A program made the position numbers and the translations under genes. Below the pieces are notes generated by a model. The model ran no database searches and was not told the DNA's origin. It saw only the letters and a program-made list of their open reading frames with translations. From Singulisphaera sp. GP187 (GTDB taxonomy: Bacteria > Planctomycetota > Phycisphaerae > Phycisphaerales > SM1A02): 64,000 nucleotides of DNA. Within the stretch, counting starts at the first letter, position 1, and each line of letters starts with the position of its first letter. Of this stretch, positions 43,063 to 52,036 are shown in pieces. The stretch is taken from assembly GCA_945868805.1 (NCBI GenBank), contig CAMBMO010000003.1, positions 1-64,000 of the forward strand, read 5' to 3'.

Positions 43063-45347
43063 CAACATCCGATTGGTGGCGCTGGCTGATCGGAATCGAC
43101 GTCATTCCAGAGTCTTCGAGCGGTTTGCAATGGTCTTGGCAACACCCCCCAGCAATGTGGGGATGGTTTCTCATGCTTCTCTCAACGATTATCGTCGTTG
43201 TCTGGAGCTACCGACGGATGATCGGTCCAACAACAACACGGACGTTGTTAGCAGTCACGCGCGGATGTTTGCTCCTCCTCACTTGCGCTTTGATCGCCGG
43301 GCCACAACTTCGGCTTCCAATCATCGAAAACCAGTCCGATTGGGTCGCTGTCCTCGTTGATCGAAGTCGAAGCATGACCGTCGCGGATAGTCGGACGAGC
43401 GATGGGTCCCTTCGATCACGATCCGACATAACGGATGAGTTACTCAGGAGCGAAGTGTGGTCCGAGATCGAGAAGGAGAGTGAAATCGTTTGGCTTGGAT
43501 TCCACGCGTCTGCATTCGACATCAATCCAGAATCTCCACCAATACCAGACGGTTGGGCGACCGATTTGACATTGCCGATCGAGACGGCACTTCGACGACT
43601 TGCTGGGCGACCGACGAGTGGAGTGGTGATCATCTCGGATGGTCGAACCACAAATCCAATTGATCGGAGCGCACTGCGATTGCTCCAAGAGCAAGCGGTT
43701 CCGGTGTTTGTTGTTCCGATGGGTTCGCCCGATGCAATGACAGATCTCGCGGTCGCCGAAACCGAAGCTCCTACCCGCGCGTTCATCCGGGATCAAGTGC
43801 CGGTGATTGCGACATTGCAATGTGTCGGGGGTTCACCCAGATCGCCCGTCGAGGTCGACTTGATTGACGAGAAGTCGGGGAGAACAATCAGCACGACGAT
43901 TGTTGCACCAGATGAATTTGTGAACCAACGCGGCGAAGCCGTCTTAACCGGGGTCGAAACAGAGGCTGGTTCGGTCCGATGGATCGTTCGCGTGCGAGCT
44001 GGCGCTGATGATCTCGTCAAGGCAAATGATGAGCAATTTGTTGATGTCGAATTCGTCGATCGTCCGCTTCGAATCCTCTATATCGAGGGTTATCCACGGT
44101 GGGAGTTTCGCTACCTCAAAAACCTATTGGTGAGAGAGTCATCATTTCAAAGTTCGGTGATGCTCTTGTCCGCAGATCGCGACTTTGCACAAGAAGGCAA
44201 TGCGCCACTCGAGCGACTACCGCAGACCGAGGAGGAATTTTCCGAGTACGACCTGTTCATCGTCGGTGATGTTCCGGCGAGCAGCCTCTCGGAGACACAA
44301 ATCGCAAACATCCGTCGCTCGGTGAGTGATCGTGGCGCTGGACTCTTGTGGATTGCCGGGGAACGATCGACTCCCAGCTCGTGGCGAGGGACCGATCTCG
44401 AAGATCTTCTTCCCATTCGCGGAGTTCCTGAGCGATTTGATGAAGCAGTCTTTGTCGAACCAACCGAGAGTGCGCTTCGTGCTGGTGTCATGCGTCTCGG
44501 CGAGTCTTCGCGAGACCGATGGCCACTCATCTTGACATCAGCGGGAGATCGAGGTCGCCTTGAGTGGGCACAGCGAATCGAAACAAGCGCACTCAAGCCA
44601 GCGGCAGAGTCACTCGCTATGGCGAGAACGGTTTCGGGTAGCGCTCCGTCGCCTCTTGTTGTTTCCATGAGATTTGGTGCTGGATTAATCGTCTATGTCG
44701 CTACCGATGAGACCTGGCGGTGGCGTCACGGAATCGGCGAGACATATCAAGAGCGGTTCTGGATCCAGTTCATTCGCTATCTCTCGCGTGGTGCAGCACA
44801 GTCTGATGGAAAGCCATTCAGGCTCCTCGTTGATCCCAAGCAGCCAGGGGTTGGATCTCCTGCCACGATCAGGGTAGAGATTCAGGATCCAAGACTTGGA
44901 ATTGGAGCGGGCGGGGAGTCGCTTGACGCCCAAGTTCAACTCATCGATCCAGCAAACGGTTCATCGGAGCAGACAATTCAACTGACGAGCGAAGGTTCAG
45001 GGTGGGTCGGGCTCTGGTCGGCCGACGCAGCTGGGATGTGGCGAGTTCGAGTTGACTCGCCCCGGACTGGGAGTATGGAGCAACTCGTTCGAGTCGTCAG
45101 ATTCGATTCGGAACTTGCTCACCCCGAAACAGATCACCAACAGTTGATCGACCTCGCCACACGTACTGGGGGTGCGGTCGTGCAACCCGCGGACCTCGAC
45201 CGACTGAAACAACTCCTCCCCAAACGCGCAGTGACTCGGGAACGGTCCATTGTCGATCCAATCTGGAACAGTCCCGGGGCGTTCCTGGCAGTCCTTCTCC
45301 TCCTTTTGTTCGAATGGGTTGGTCGGAGATGGTTGAGGTTGGCGTAG
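43059..45347 (+). CDS. Membrane vWA protein with glutamine-amidotransferase-like domain
   Basis: The start is the ATG of an ATGA overlap; upstream in-frame sequence lies in the previous gene. The 762-residue protein has N-terminal transmembrane helices, an intact MIDAS (VLVDRSRSM, around residue 100), then a class-I glutamine-amidotransferase-like domain (LRILYIEGYPRWEFRYLKN, YDLFIVGDVP, GAGLLWIAGE) and a C-terminal helix (FLAVLLLLLFEWVGRRW). I see no catalytic Cys in the amidotransferase-like part. It is typical of planctomycete Bat operons. Confidence 0.82.
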   Translation: MTTSDWWRWLIGIDVIPESSSGLQWSWQHPPAMWGWFLMLLSTIIVVVWSYRRMIGPTTTRTLLAVTRGCLLLLTCALIAGPQLRLPIIENQSDWVAVLVDRSRSMTVADSRTSDGSLRSRSDITDELLRSEVWSEIEKESEIVWLGFHASAFDINPESPPIPDGWATDLTLPIETALRRLAGRPTSGVVIISDGRTTNPIDRSALRLLQEQAVPVFVVPMGSPDAMTDLAVAETEAPTRAFIRDQVPVIATLQCVGGSPRSPVEVDLIDEKSGRTISTTIVAPDEFVNQRGEAVLTGVETEAGSVRWIVRVRAGADDLVKANDEQFVDVEFVDRPLRILYIEGYPRWEFRYLKNLLVRESSFQSSVMLLSADRDFAQEGNAPLERLPQTEEEFSEYDLFIVGDVPASSLSETQIANIRRSVSDRGAGLLWIAGERSTPSSWRGTDLEDLLPIRGVPERFDEAVFVEPTESALRAGVMRLGESSRDRWPLILTSAGDRGRLEWAQRIETSALKPAAESLAMARTVSGSAPSPLVVSMRFGAGLIVYVATDETWRWRHGIGETYQERFWIQFIRYLSRGAAQSDGKPFRLLVDPKQPGVGSPATIRVEIQDPRLGIGAGGESLDAQVQLIDPANGSSEQTIQLTSEGSGWVGLWSADAAGMWRVRVDSPRTGSMEQLVRVVRFDSELAHPETDHQQLIDLATRTGGAVVQPADLDRLKQLLPKRAVTRERSIVDPIWNSPGAFLAVLLLLLFEWVGRRWLRLA

Positions 45348-45368
45348 AATTTGCGGAAGCAGGTCAAC

Positions 45369-48300
45369 GTGACACCGAGAAACCTCCCGCAAGAATTTGA
45401 CGAGGTTGGTCGACGAATGCGCACATCACGCATCGCGGAGGTGTCGATTGTGCTCGGCAGAACCGTGACCTTGGCGGTCTCAGCATGCATTGCAATCGAC
45501 GCAGTCCTGAGATTTCCTTCACCACTGAGATGGGTTGTGCTCTTGGGGTTGGTCGGATTCACAGGATGGCTCGTCAGGCGTCAGTTCATTCCCTCGCTGG
45601 CGGTTCAACCATCGCGTGTCAGATTGGCGCTCGAACTGGAGTCGCGACTGCCGAGCGCCGCAGGCAAGTTGGCGTCTGGGGTTGAATTCTCAAGCGATCG
45701 AATCTTCGATGGGAATCCATTCGCTGGGAGTGTCAAGCAGGAAGCAGCAAGACTTGTTGCGCCTGAGGCGATCTCGAATCTCTTTTCGTCAAAGCGGCTG
45801 AAGCAAGAAGGCCTTGCGCTCGCGGTTGTGCTTGCGGCATGGGCCGGTTTCTTTTTCATCTCTCCGAATCTCGCGAAAACTGGAATCATTCGAGCACTGA
45901 CCCCGTGGATCGCTGTGGATTGGCCGGCACGGACAGGAATTCGAAGTACAACATTCGCAACGCATCACCCAAAGCGGTCCGCACTTGCACTGAAAGCTGA
46001 TCTCTTTCGAGGCAACGCCCAAACTGAATCGGTCTGGGCGCGTGTTCGTCGCATCGAAGGCGAAACGATTGGCGAGTGGGAGAAGGCATCACTGATTCAC
46101 CAAGGAGAGACAAGGTTTGAGCGGTTGATCGAATCAGGATCTGACGCGATCGAGTTTCAATTCCTCACGAGCGATGTCGAGACAGACATCCAGAGAATTG
46201 ACTTCGTGGATGCTCCGAAGTTTGATTCAATCATCGCAGTCGTGACCCCCCCGATCTACGCAACATCCCTCCAACCTGAGCGCTTCGATCTTGGTGATGG
46301 AACAAATCATCGCGGGAGAATCCAAACTCCAATTCTGGAAGGGTCCTTTGTTCACCTTGAGATGTTGCAATCACTTCCGGTTCCGAAAGGTGACCCAGAG
46401 CGCGGGAGTTGGATTCGTTCGACGTTTGACTGGGATGAAGGCGCATCGGGCGAATCAGCGACAGATCCAGCCTTCACCTTCGACGAGGGGGATGGGAGGT
46501 GGACCCTGGATTGGAAGGCCGATCGAAGTCGGTCGTTGATGATCCGGCTTGTGGACAAGCACGGTGTGCACAACATCGATGACGCGAAGATCGTCGTGGA
46601 TGTGACCGCGGACAAACCACCAGAGGCTGTCGTTGTCGAACCAAGTATGGACGAGACCGTGCTCGCGACCGCGCAGATCCCAGTGAAGGGAATGGCACGT
46701 GACGATGTCGGATTGGAGTCAATCACATTTGAAGTAACGCGATCACTGGAGTGGAAGAAGGAACTTATCGCCGAGGCCATCGATGGTTTGAGGGAGGCAG
46801 TCGCCGAGTCACTCTTCGACCTGTCGAGTGCGAACGCGCAACCCGGAGAAGTCTTCGAGCTTGTCCTTGTTGCCCAAGATTCCTTCCTCGTCGATGGAGT
46901 CGCCCGCGATCCCACACGATCGAATCCACGTCGATTGAGAGTTCTCACGCGACCACAATTCGAAGAAGAGACCCGAAACGCGATCGCGGCGATTCGTCAG
47001 GGATCGATTCGTGTCAAGGAGCGACAGGAAAATCTGTTGAGCCGCGAAGAGTCCGCGTCGGCGCAAGTACGACCGCAAACTGATATTGGCGAGCGAATCG
47101 AGAGTATCCGAACGATGACAGATTCACTTCGCACGCGACTTGATCGAAATGATGTTCCCGATGATGCAACACGCAGCTTGCTTGACGCAGCCGACGACAT
47201 CCTTAAGACCGCTCAGAGCCAAAGCGAGTCCGCGCGAAATGACCTTCAATCCGCCTCCCAAGATCAAGACCAAGGTGAGGCTGGTGTGACTTCCAAGCAA
47301 GCCCAGCAGAAAATCGACACCGCAAGAGTTGCGCAGAGAGAGGTGCGCCAAGAACTGGACGATCTCGCGACACTCTTGCAAAGCGACAAGGATGCCTGGA
47401 TGGCGGCGAGAAAACTTGAAAAGGTCGCCCAAGCGATCGATCAGTCAGACGCAGATCGATCAAAGGCCGGAGCAAGCACGGTCGGGAGAAGTCGCGATGA
47501 ACTTTCGCCCGAAGAAACTGCGAGTCTTGATCGGGCGGCAGAGAGCGCAAAGGCGGCGGCGCAGGCCGCGCGTGAAACCATCGACGAACTCAAGGAGCGC
47601 GCCACGAAAATGAAGGCGGATGATCCAGCTCGATCGATGAATCTCAATCAGGCCGCGGAGCGTGGCGAACGCGAGTCACTCGCAGCGCGCATGGACCAGG
47701 CGGAGCAGTCGACCCGAGAGAATCGTCTCGATCAAGCTCAACAAGCATCCGCATCTGCACGACAAACGGTTCAGCGGATGATTGAAGACCTCGCCGACGA
47801 TGAGAAGGCGCGAACAGCAACGCTGCGCCGACGTCTCGCGACTCTCGCCGACGCGCTCGAGCAACTGCTCCGCGAGGCAGAGAGCACTGAGGATCTTGGA
47901 ATCGCGCTTGTCGTAGCAGATGGCGACCAAGTCGCCGGCTCTGCGGCTGGGGTCGCTCGGCAGGCTGGGTCGCTTTCGCTGAATGCGTCGGGAGTCGCCG
48001 ACGAGGGTCGTGCGGCTGGACCGAGTGCACAGAGAATTGTGCGACTAGTCGAACGCGCAGCCGAGGCTGAGGGGCGAGCCGCAACCGCGTTCGCAGCTGA
48101 ATCGCCACAGATCGCGCTCGGAAACGAAAATCTGGCGCGTGGATCATCGCTCCTTCGTGAAGCACTTGCGATGGTTCGCGAACAAGAGAAGAAAAACGAG
48201 GAGCAGGAGCGCCAGCAAAGAGCGCGCGAGCTCGCGCAGGAGTATGAAGCACTGAGAGATAGGCAAGAGGGAGTCCTGACCGAGACAAGCGCGATCTTCC

Positions 48301-48923
48301 AGGCAGCCGCAGCGGCGAATGATCGTCGAACGCTTGTTGAATCCCGACGGTTGGGAGTGGAGCAGGAGAATATTCGCAAGGCGATCTCAGACATTTCGAC
48401 AAGTTCGGCAGATGTCAAAGCATCACCCACATTCATGGAAGCGACATCCATCGCCCTTGATTCAGCGGCGAGTGCGGCAGATGACCTCCGGAGTGGACCC
48501 CCATGTGAGGCGACGATTGAGTTTGAGCGCGAAGTACTCGAAGTCCTTCGAGGGCTCACAGCCGCACTCAGCGAATCAGCGCGCAAGAAGGATGATCCAT
48601 TCGAAGACGACCAACAGTCCGGTGGTGGTGGCGAAGGAGGTGGCGGTAGCGAGCAGGAAAAACCGCTGATTCCGCCACTTTCCGAGTTGAAAGTGATTCG
48701 TTCGTTGCAACAGAGAATTTACGAACGAACGAAATCAATCTCGGATGCTGGAGGAGGAAACATCGAAGATCCCTCCCTCGTGAAACTCTCTGCGCGTCAG
48801 GAGTCGATCGCAAAGATCGCAGATGCCCTTCGAGAAGAAGTCGAGCGACAAATGAATGAACGAGAAGGTGCAGGCGCACCCAAGATTGTGCCGCCTGCAA
48901 GCGAACCAGAGGTAAAGCCATGA
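45369..48923 (+). CDS. Large membrane-anchored coiled-coil protein (DUF4175-like)
   Basis: I start it at the GTG with AGG 5 nt upstream; a TTG at 45351 is in frame. The protein has about 1184 residues. Two N-terminal helices (VVLLGLVGFTGWLV and GLALAVVLAAWAGFFFI) are followed by about 350 residues of beta-rich sequence and then a very long Gln/Glu/Ala/Arg-rich coiled coil to near residue 1080. The C-terminus has a Gly-rich linker (SGGGGEGGGGSEQEKP) and a short helical tail. It resembles DUF4175 proteins found in similar operons. A scaffold role is inferred. It overlaps the next gene by 4 bp. Confidence 0.75.
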   Translation: MTPRNLPQEFDEVGRRMRTSRIAEVSIVLGRTVTLAVSACIAIDAVLRFPSPLRWVVLLGLVGFTGWLVRRQFIPSLAVQPSRVRLALELESRLPSAAGKLASGVEFSSDRIFDGNPFAGSVKQEAARLVAPEAISNLFSSKRLKQEGLALAVVLAAWAGFFFISPNLAKTGIIRALTPWIAVDWPARTGIRSTTFATHHPKRSALALKADLFRGNAQTESVWARVRRIEGETIGEWEKASLIHQGETRFERLIESGSDAIEFQFLTSDVETDIQRIDFVDAPKFDSIIAVVTPPIYATSLQPERFDLGDGTNHRGRIQTPILEGSFVHLEMLQSLPVPKGDPERGSWIRSTFDWDEGASGESATDPAFTFDEGDGRWTLDWKADRSRSLMIRLVDKHGVHNIDDAKIVVDVTADKPPEAVVVEPSMDETVLATAQIPVKGMARDDVGLESITFEVTRSLEWKKELIAEAIDGLREAVAESLFDLSSANAQPGEVFELVLVAQDSFLVDGVARDPTRSNPRRLRVLTRPQFEEETRNAIAAIRQGSIRVKERQENLLSREESASAQVRPQTDIGERIESIRTMTDSLRTRLDRNDVPDDATRSLLDAADDILKTAQSQSESARNDLQSASQDQDQGEAGVTSKQAQQKIDTARVAQREVRQELDDLATLLQSDKDAWMAARKLEKVAQAIDQSDADRSKAGASTVGRSRDELSPEETASLDRAAESAKAAAQAARETIDELKERATKMKADDPARSMNLNQAAERGERESLAARMDQAEQSTRENRLDQAQQASASARQTVQRMIEDLADDEKARTATLRRRLATLADALEQLLREAESTEDLGIALVVADGDQVAGSAAGVARQAGSLSLNASGVADEGRAAGPSAQRIVRLVERAAEAEGRAATAFAAESPQIALGNENLARGSSLLREALAMVREQEKKNEEQERQQRARELAQEYEALRDRQEGVLTETSAIFQAAAAANDRRTLVESRRLGVEQENIRKAISDISTSSADVKASPTFMEATSIALDSAASAADDLRSGPPCEATIEFEREVLEVLRGLTAALSESARKKDDPFEDDQQSGGGGEGGGGSEQEKPLIPPLSELKVIRSLQQRIYERTKSISDAGGGNIEDPSLVKLSARQESIAKIADALREEVERQMNEREGAGAPKIVPPASEPEVKP

Positions 48924-49699
48924 GAGTCGCACCCGCGATCTGCTGTGTTATCGCTTTGAATTGCGTGGCGGAATCAGCACCACAGCAGACGCAAACCCCA
49001 CCAGTTCAAACACCAGGCACTGGCCCAGCGACTTCAGAGAAGGAGAAATCACTCGACGAACTCCTGGGAATCGGAGAGTCGGGTGGGAAGCGCGCTAGCG
49101 AAGAGAGCGACCGAGAGCAGAAGAAAAACCTCGACCGGATTCTCACCGAGAAAGAGTCGCAGAACACGATGGAGGCGACTGTGACAGGAATGCGTCGGAG
49201 CGCGGAGCTTCTTCGTGAGAGAGAGTCTGGGATGGCGGTTCAGCGAATTCAAGAAGATGTACTGGCTCGGTTGGATGCGCTCATCCAATCAGCGCAGTCG
49301 CAACAGCAGCAATCATCCTCAAGTTCATCTTCATCGTCGAGCGGAGAATCCAAGGGATCTCCCAAGCCCGAAGGCGGTTCCAAGGGGAGCAAAGGGAAGT
49401 CACAGCCGGATTCGTCCGAAGAGCAACGCCGCGAACAAGCGAGGAATCGAGCCGAGCAGAGGGGCGAGAAGGAAGGATCTGCCCAATCCCAACCGACTGG
49501 TGACCGTGCGGGCGAACTGCCACCGGTTGCTGATGCCGTTGAGGGAGGCGTCATCGAGGAAACGGACGAAGAGTGGGGAAGCCTTCCGGCCCGAACACGA
49601 GAGAGCCTTCGCCAAGGAGTTCGCGAAAAGATGTCGTCGGTGTATCGTCGGTGGACTGAGGCGTACTACCGCAGGATCGCAGAGGAGGCGAGACCGTAG
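48920..49699 (+). CDS. Secreted Ser/Gln-rich helical protein of the MoxR operon
   Basis: The 259-residue protein has a signal peptide (VAPAICCVIALNCVAESA), a helical part (LLGIGESGGKRASEESDREQKK, ATVTGMRRSAELLRERESGMAVQRIQEDVLARLDALI), a Gln/Ser-rich linker and a final helix (GSLPARTRESLRQGVREKMSSVYRRWTEAYYRRIAEE). I do not recognise a family. It probably interacts with the coiled-coil protein encoded just before it, with which it shares an ATGA overlap. Confidence 0.7.
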   Translation: MRVAPAICCVIALNCVAESAPQQTQTPPVQTPGTGPATSEKEKSLDELLGIGESGGKRASEESDREQKKNLDRILTEKESQNTMEATVTGMRRSAELLRERESGMAVQRIQEDVLARLDALIQSAQSQQQQSSSSSSSSSSGESKGSPKPEGGSKGSKGKSQPDSSEEQRREQARNRAEQRGEKEGSAQSQPTGDRAGELPPVADAVEGGVIEETDEEWGSLPARTRESLRQGVREKMSSVYRRWTEAYYRRIAEEARP

Positions 49700-49734
49700 C
49701 GATTCAGCTTTGGCCGATTTTCAGAGCTTTCATA

Positions 49735-50877
49735 ATGATCATCTCGATTGCAATCATCCTCGCGCTTCAGTCGCCCGCGCAGGGAACCGAATCCGGGAAG
49801 CCAGTCAATCCTGCGCCAATCGAAGCGATCCAACCAGCAACTTCGCCAGAGAAGAGGATCGGCACTGTGGGACCAACGACTCCTGCGCCTCAGCGACAGT
49901 TTTCGACCGTCGGCGCGGAGAACAAACCAGCGAAGAACGAGATGACTCCCGAACTGGCGAGGTCCATCGAGCGAGGATTGGCTTTTCTCGCCTCGTCGCA
50001 AAACGAAGACGGTTCGTTTGGTCGGGGGCGTTACGGTCGGCATGTGGGTATCGCAGCGCTGAGTGCGTTGGCATTCATGGCTGACGGAAATCTCCCGGGC
50101 CGAGGTCGGTACGGCGAACAAGTTTCGAATGCACTCGACTATGTTCTTGCAAACAAGTCCGAGAGCGGATTGTTGGCAGCGGAGAGCACGACCGGGCCCA
50201 TGTATGGTCACGGGTTCGCGACGCTCTTTTTGGGTGAGGTGTACGGAATGAATCCGAATGATTCGCGAGTACGGGATGCGCTCGTTCGAGCAATCGACTT
50301 GATCTTGAACAGCCAGAATGATGAAGGTGGATGGCGATACAACCCCGTTCCTTACGATGCAGATGTTTCTGTCACGATCTGCGAAGTCATGGCACTTCGG
50401 AGCGCGCGCAACGCCGGAATCAAGATTCCCAAGGACACGATCGATCGTGCCGTGAGATATGTCCGCGACTGCCAAAATGCGGATGGTGGATTTCGATACA
50501 TGCGGCAACCAGGAACAAGTGCGTGGCCACGCACTGCCGCCGGCGTATCGAGCCTCTTCTACGCCGGGATCTACGAGGACGACTCAATCGAACGGGGATT
50601 GATCTACCTGAACAACAACGCAGTTCTCGCGGGCGTTGGTGGTCCCCAATCCCAGGCGCACTATTTCTATGGACAGTACTACTCGACCCAGGCCATGTAT
50701 CTCGCGGGCGGTGCATGGTGGGAACAGTGGTGGTCGCGAGTTCGCGACGAGTTGATCTCGCTTCAGAGCGATGATGGCTCTTGGGTCGACCATCAGGCGG
50801 GCGAGTCTTATGCGACTGCTATGGCGTTGATCGTCCTCCAAATGCCCAATCGATACCTGCCGATTTTTCAACGGTGA
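49735..50877 (+). CDS. Secreted protein with prenyltransferase/squalene-cyclase-type repeats
   Basis: The 380-residue protein has a signal peptide (MIISIAIILALQSPAQG) and at least four alpha/alpha repeats with the QW-like motif: SQNEDGSFGRG, SQNDEGGWRY, CQNADGGFRY and SDDGSWVDHQ. These form a toroid as in terpene cyclases and complement-like domains. The DxDD motif of cyclases is not evident, so a ligand-binding role is as likely as catalysis. Such proteins recur at the end of planctomycete MoxR operons. Confidence 0.85.
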   Translation: MIISIAIILALQSPAQGTESGKPVNPAPIEAIQPATSPEKRIGTVGPTTPAPQRQFSTVGAENKPAKNEMTPELARSIERGLAFLASSQNEDGSFGRGRYGRHVGIAALSALAFMADGNLPGRGRYGEQVSNALDYVLANKSESGLLAAESTTGPMYGHGFATLFLGEVYGMNPNDSRVRDALVRAIDLILNSQNDEGGWRYNPVPYDADVSVTICEVMALRSARNAGIKIPKDTIDRAVRYVRDCQNADGGFRYMRQPGTSAWPRTAAGVSSLFYAGIYEDDSIERGLIYLNNNAVLAGVGGPQSQAHYFYGQYYSTQAMYLAGGAWWEQWWSRVRDELISLQSDDGSWVDHQAGESYATAMALIVLQMPNRYLPIFQR

Positions 50878-50881
50878 ACTC

Positions 50882-52036
50882 GTGACCCCAACAGCGATGA
50901 TTCTCGCATGCTGCTTCGCAGTTGGTTTCGGAACCACGAGCGAAGATGCGAAAGGCACGATCGATGTCCTCACACCGGGCGGGAGATGGGTTCGCGCGAC
51001 AGCTGGCGATGACGGGGTCATTCGGAGTCCCGATGGTCTCGATGTTGGATCGACAGCACTCGCATGGACGCTCGTTTCGGGTGAATCGCCAGATTCGATT
51101 CGCTCGGTCAGCTCGATGACAATTCTCTCAGATGGCCAGGTCATTGTCGGCACCTTTAGCGGGTTTCACCGTGCTGAAACTGGAACTATCGCACGTTGGA
51201 AGCACCCGAATCTCGGACTCATTGACATTCCGGTTGAGCGCACCAGGTTCATTCAACTGCAGCCGATCGCGGCACTTCCCCCTGAGGGAGAAACCGACGA
51301 GCTCGTCCTGAGAAACGGCGATCGAATTCGTGGATTCATAGAGACCTTTGCGGATCCGATCGTCATCGAAAGCGATGGGACAAAGCGCGAGATCCCGATT
51401 GAGCGGGTCGCTGGTTTGTCTCTCATCTCTGCGTCAACCCCTGCGACGGGGATTCGTGCGTGGTTGAAAGACGGTTCGGTCATCGAAGGCTCATCCATCT
51501 CGGGCGGGTTTCAGGGAGCGTTCGTCATCAATGGAATCCCGCTCGTTGTCGACCGAGCCGCTCTCCCGCTCGAATTAGACGATATCGATTGCGTCACAAT
51601 GGCACCCAAGCGAATTCTCACACTCGCGACATTGGATCCTGTTGTCAGTGAGCCGACAACAACCGCCTTTCCGCGCGCTGAGTATCCGACGCCCAAGCTG
51701 AGGCCATCGAGTGGTTCGCTCGGCGCGGCCTCGATCGAAATCAGGGGGCCGGAACGGCTCATCTACAAAATCCCCCAAGGCTTCTCCGTCTTGAGCGCAC
51801 AAGCAGAAATTCCGCCATCGTTGCGGGCGTGGGCAGATTGCACAATTGTTTTGCGGCAGAACGGCCAAGAACTTGCTCGGTACGCACTGACGACGAAAGA
51901 CTTTCGCGCCGAAATCTCGGTCACAATATTGCCTGGTCCACTCGAGATTGAGATCGAAGAGGCGAGTGGCGGTCCCATTGGAGACACTGTCCTGCTCCGC
52001 AGGGCGATCTTGATCGCGGTCGACCGGGACGGCTAG
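50882..52036 (+). CDS. Hypothetical secreted protein, last gene of the MoxR operon
   Basis: The GTG start lies 4 bp after the previous stop. The 384-residue protein has a short hydrophobic N-terminus (AMILACCFAVGFGTTS) and tandem beta domains with 'DG.VI.GTF.G', 'NGDRIRGFIETFADPIVIESDG' and 'KDGSVIEGSSI' units, i.e. a repeated 'G..i.G.i..' strand pattern. The C-terminal 120 residues look like a carbohydrate-binding (NPCBM-like) sandwich. Its last 462 bp are covered on the other strand by the tail of comEC. Confidence 0.7.
   Translation: MTPTAMILACCFAVGFGTTSEDAKGTIDVLTPGGRWVRATAGDDGVIRSPDGLDVGSTALAWTLVSGESPDSIRSVSSMTILSDGQVIVGTFSGFHRAETGTIARWKHPNLGLIDIPVERTRFIQLQPIAALPPEGETDELVLRNGDRIRGFIETFADPIVIESDGTKREIPIERVAGLSLISASTPATGIRAWLKDGSVIEGSSISGGFQGAFVINGIPLVVDRAALPLELDDIDCVTMAPKRILTLATLDPVVSEPTTTAFPRAEYPTPKLRPSSGSLGAASIEIRGPERLIYKIPQGFSVLSAQAEIPPSLRAWADCTIVLRQNGQELARYALTTKDFRAEISVTILPGPLEIEIEEASGGPIGDTVLLRRAILIAVDRDG

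Noticed and set aside
47644-48586. Long minus-strand frames inside the DUF4175-like gene
   Set aside because: They are Ser/Arg-rich shadows of a Gln/Glu/Arg/Ala-rich coiled coil with biased codons; no domain or start signal.
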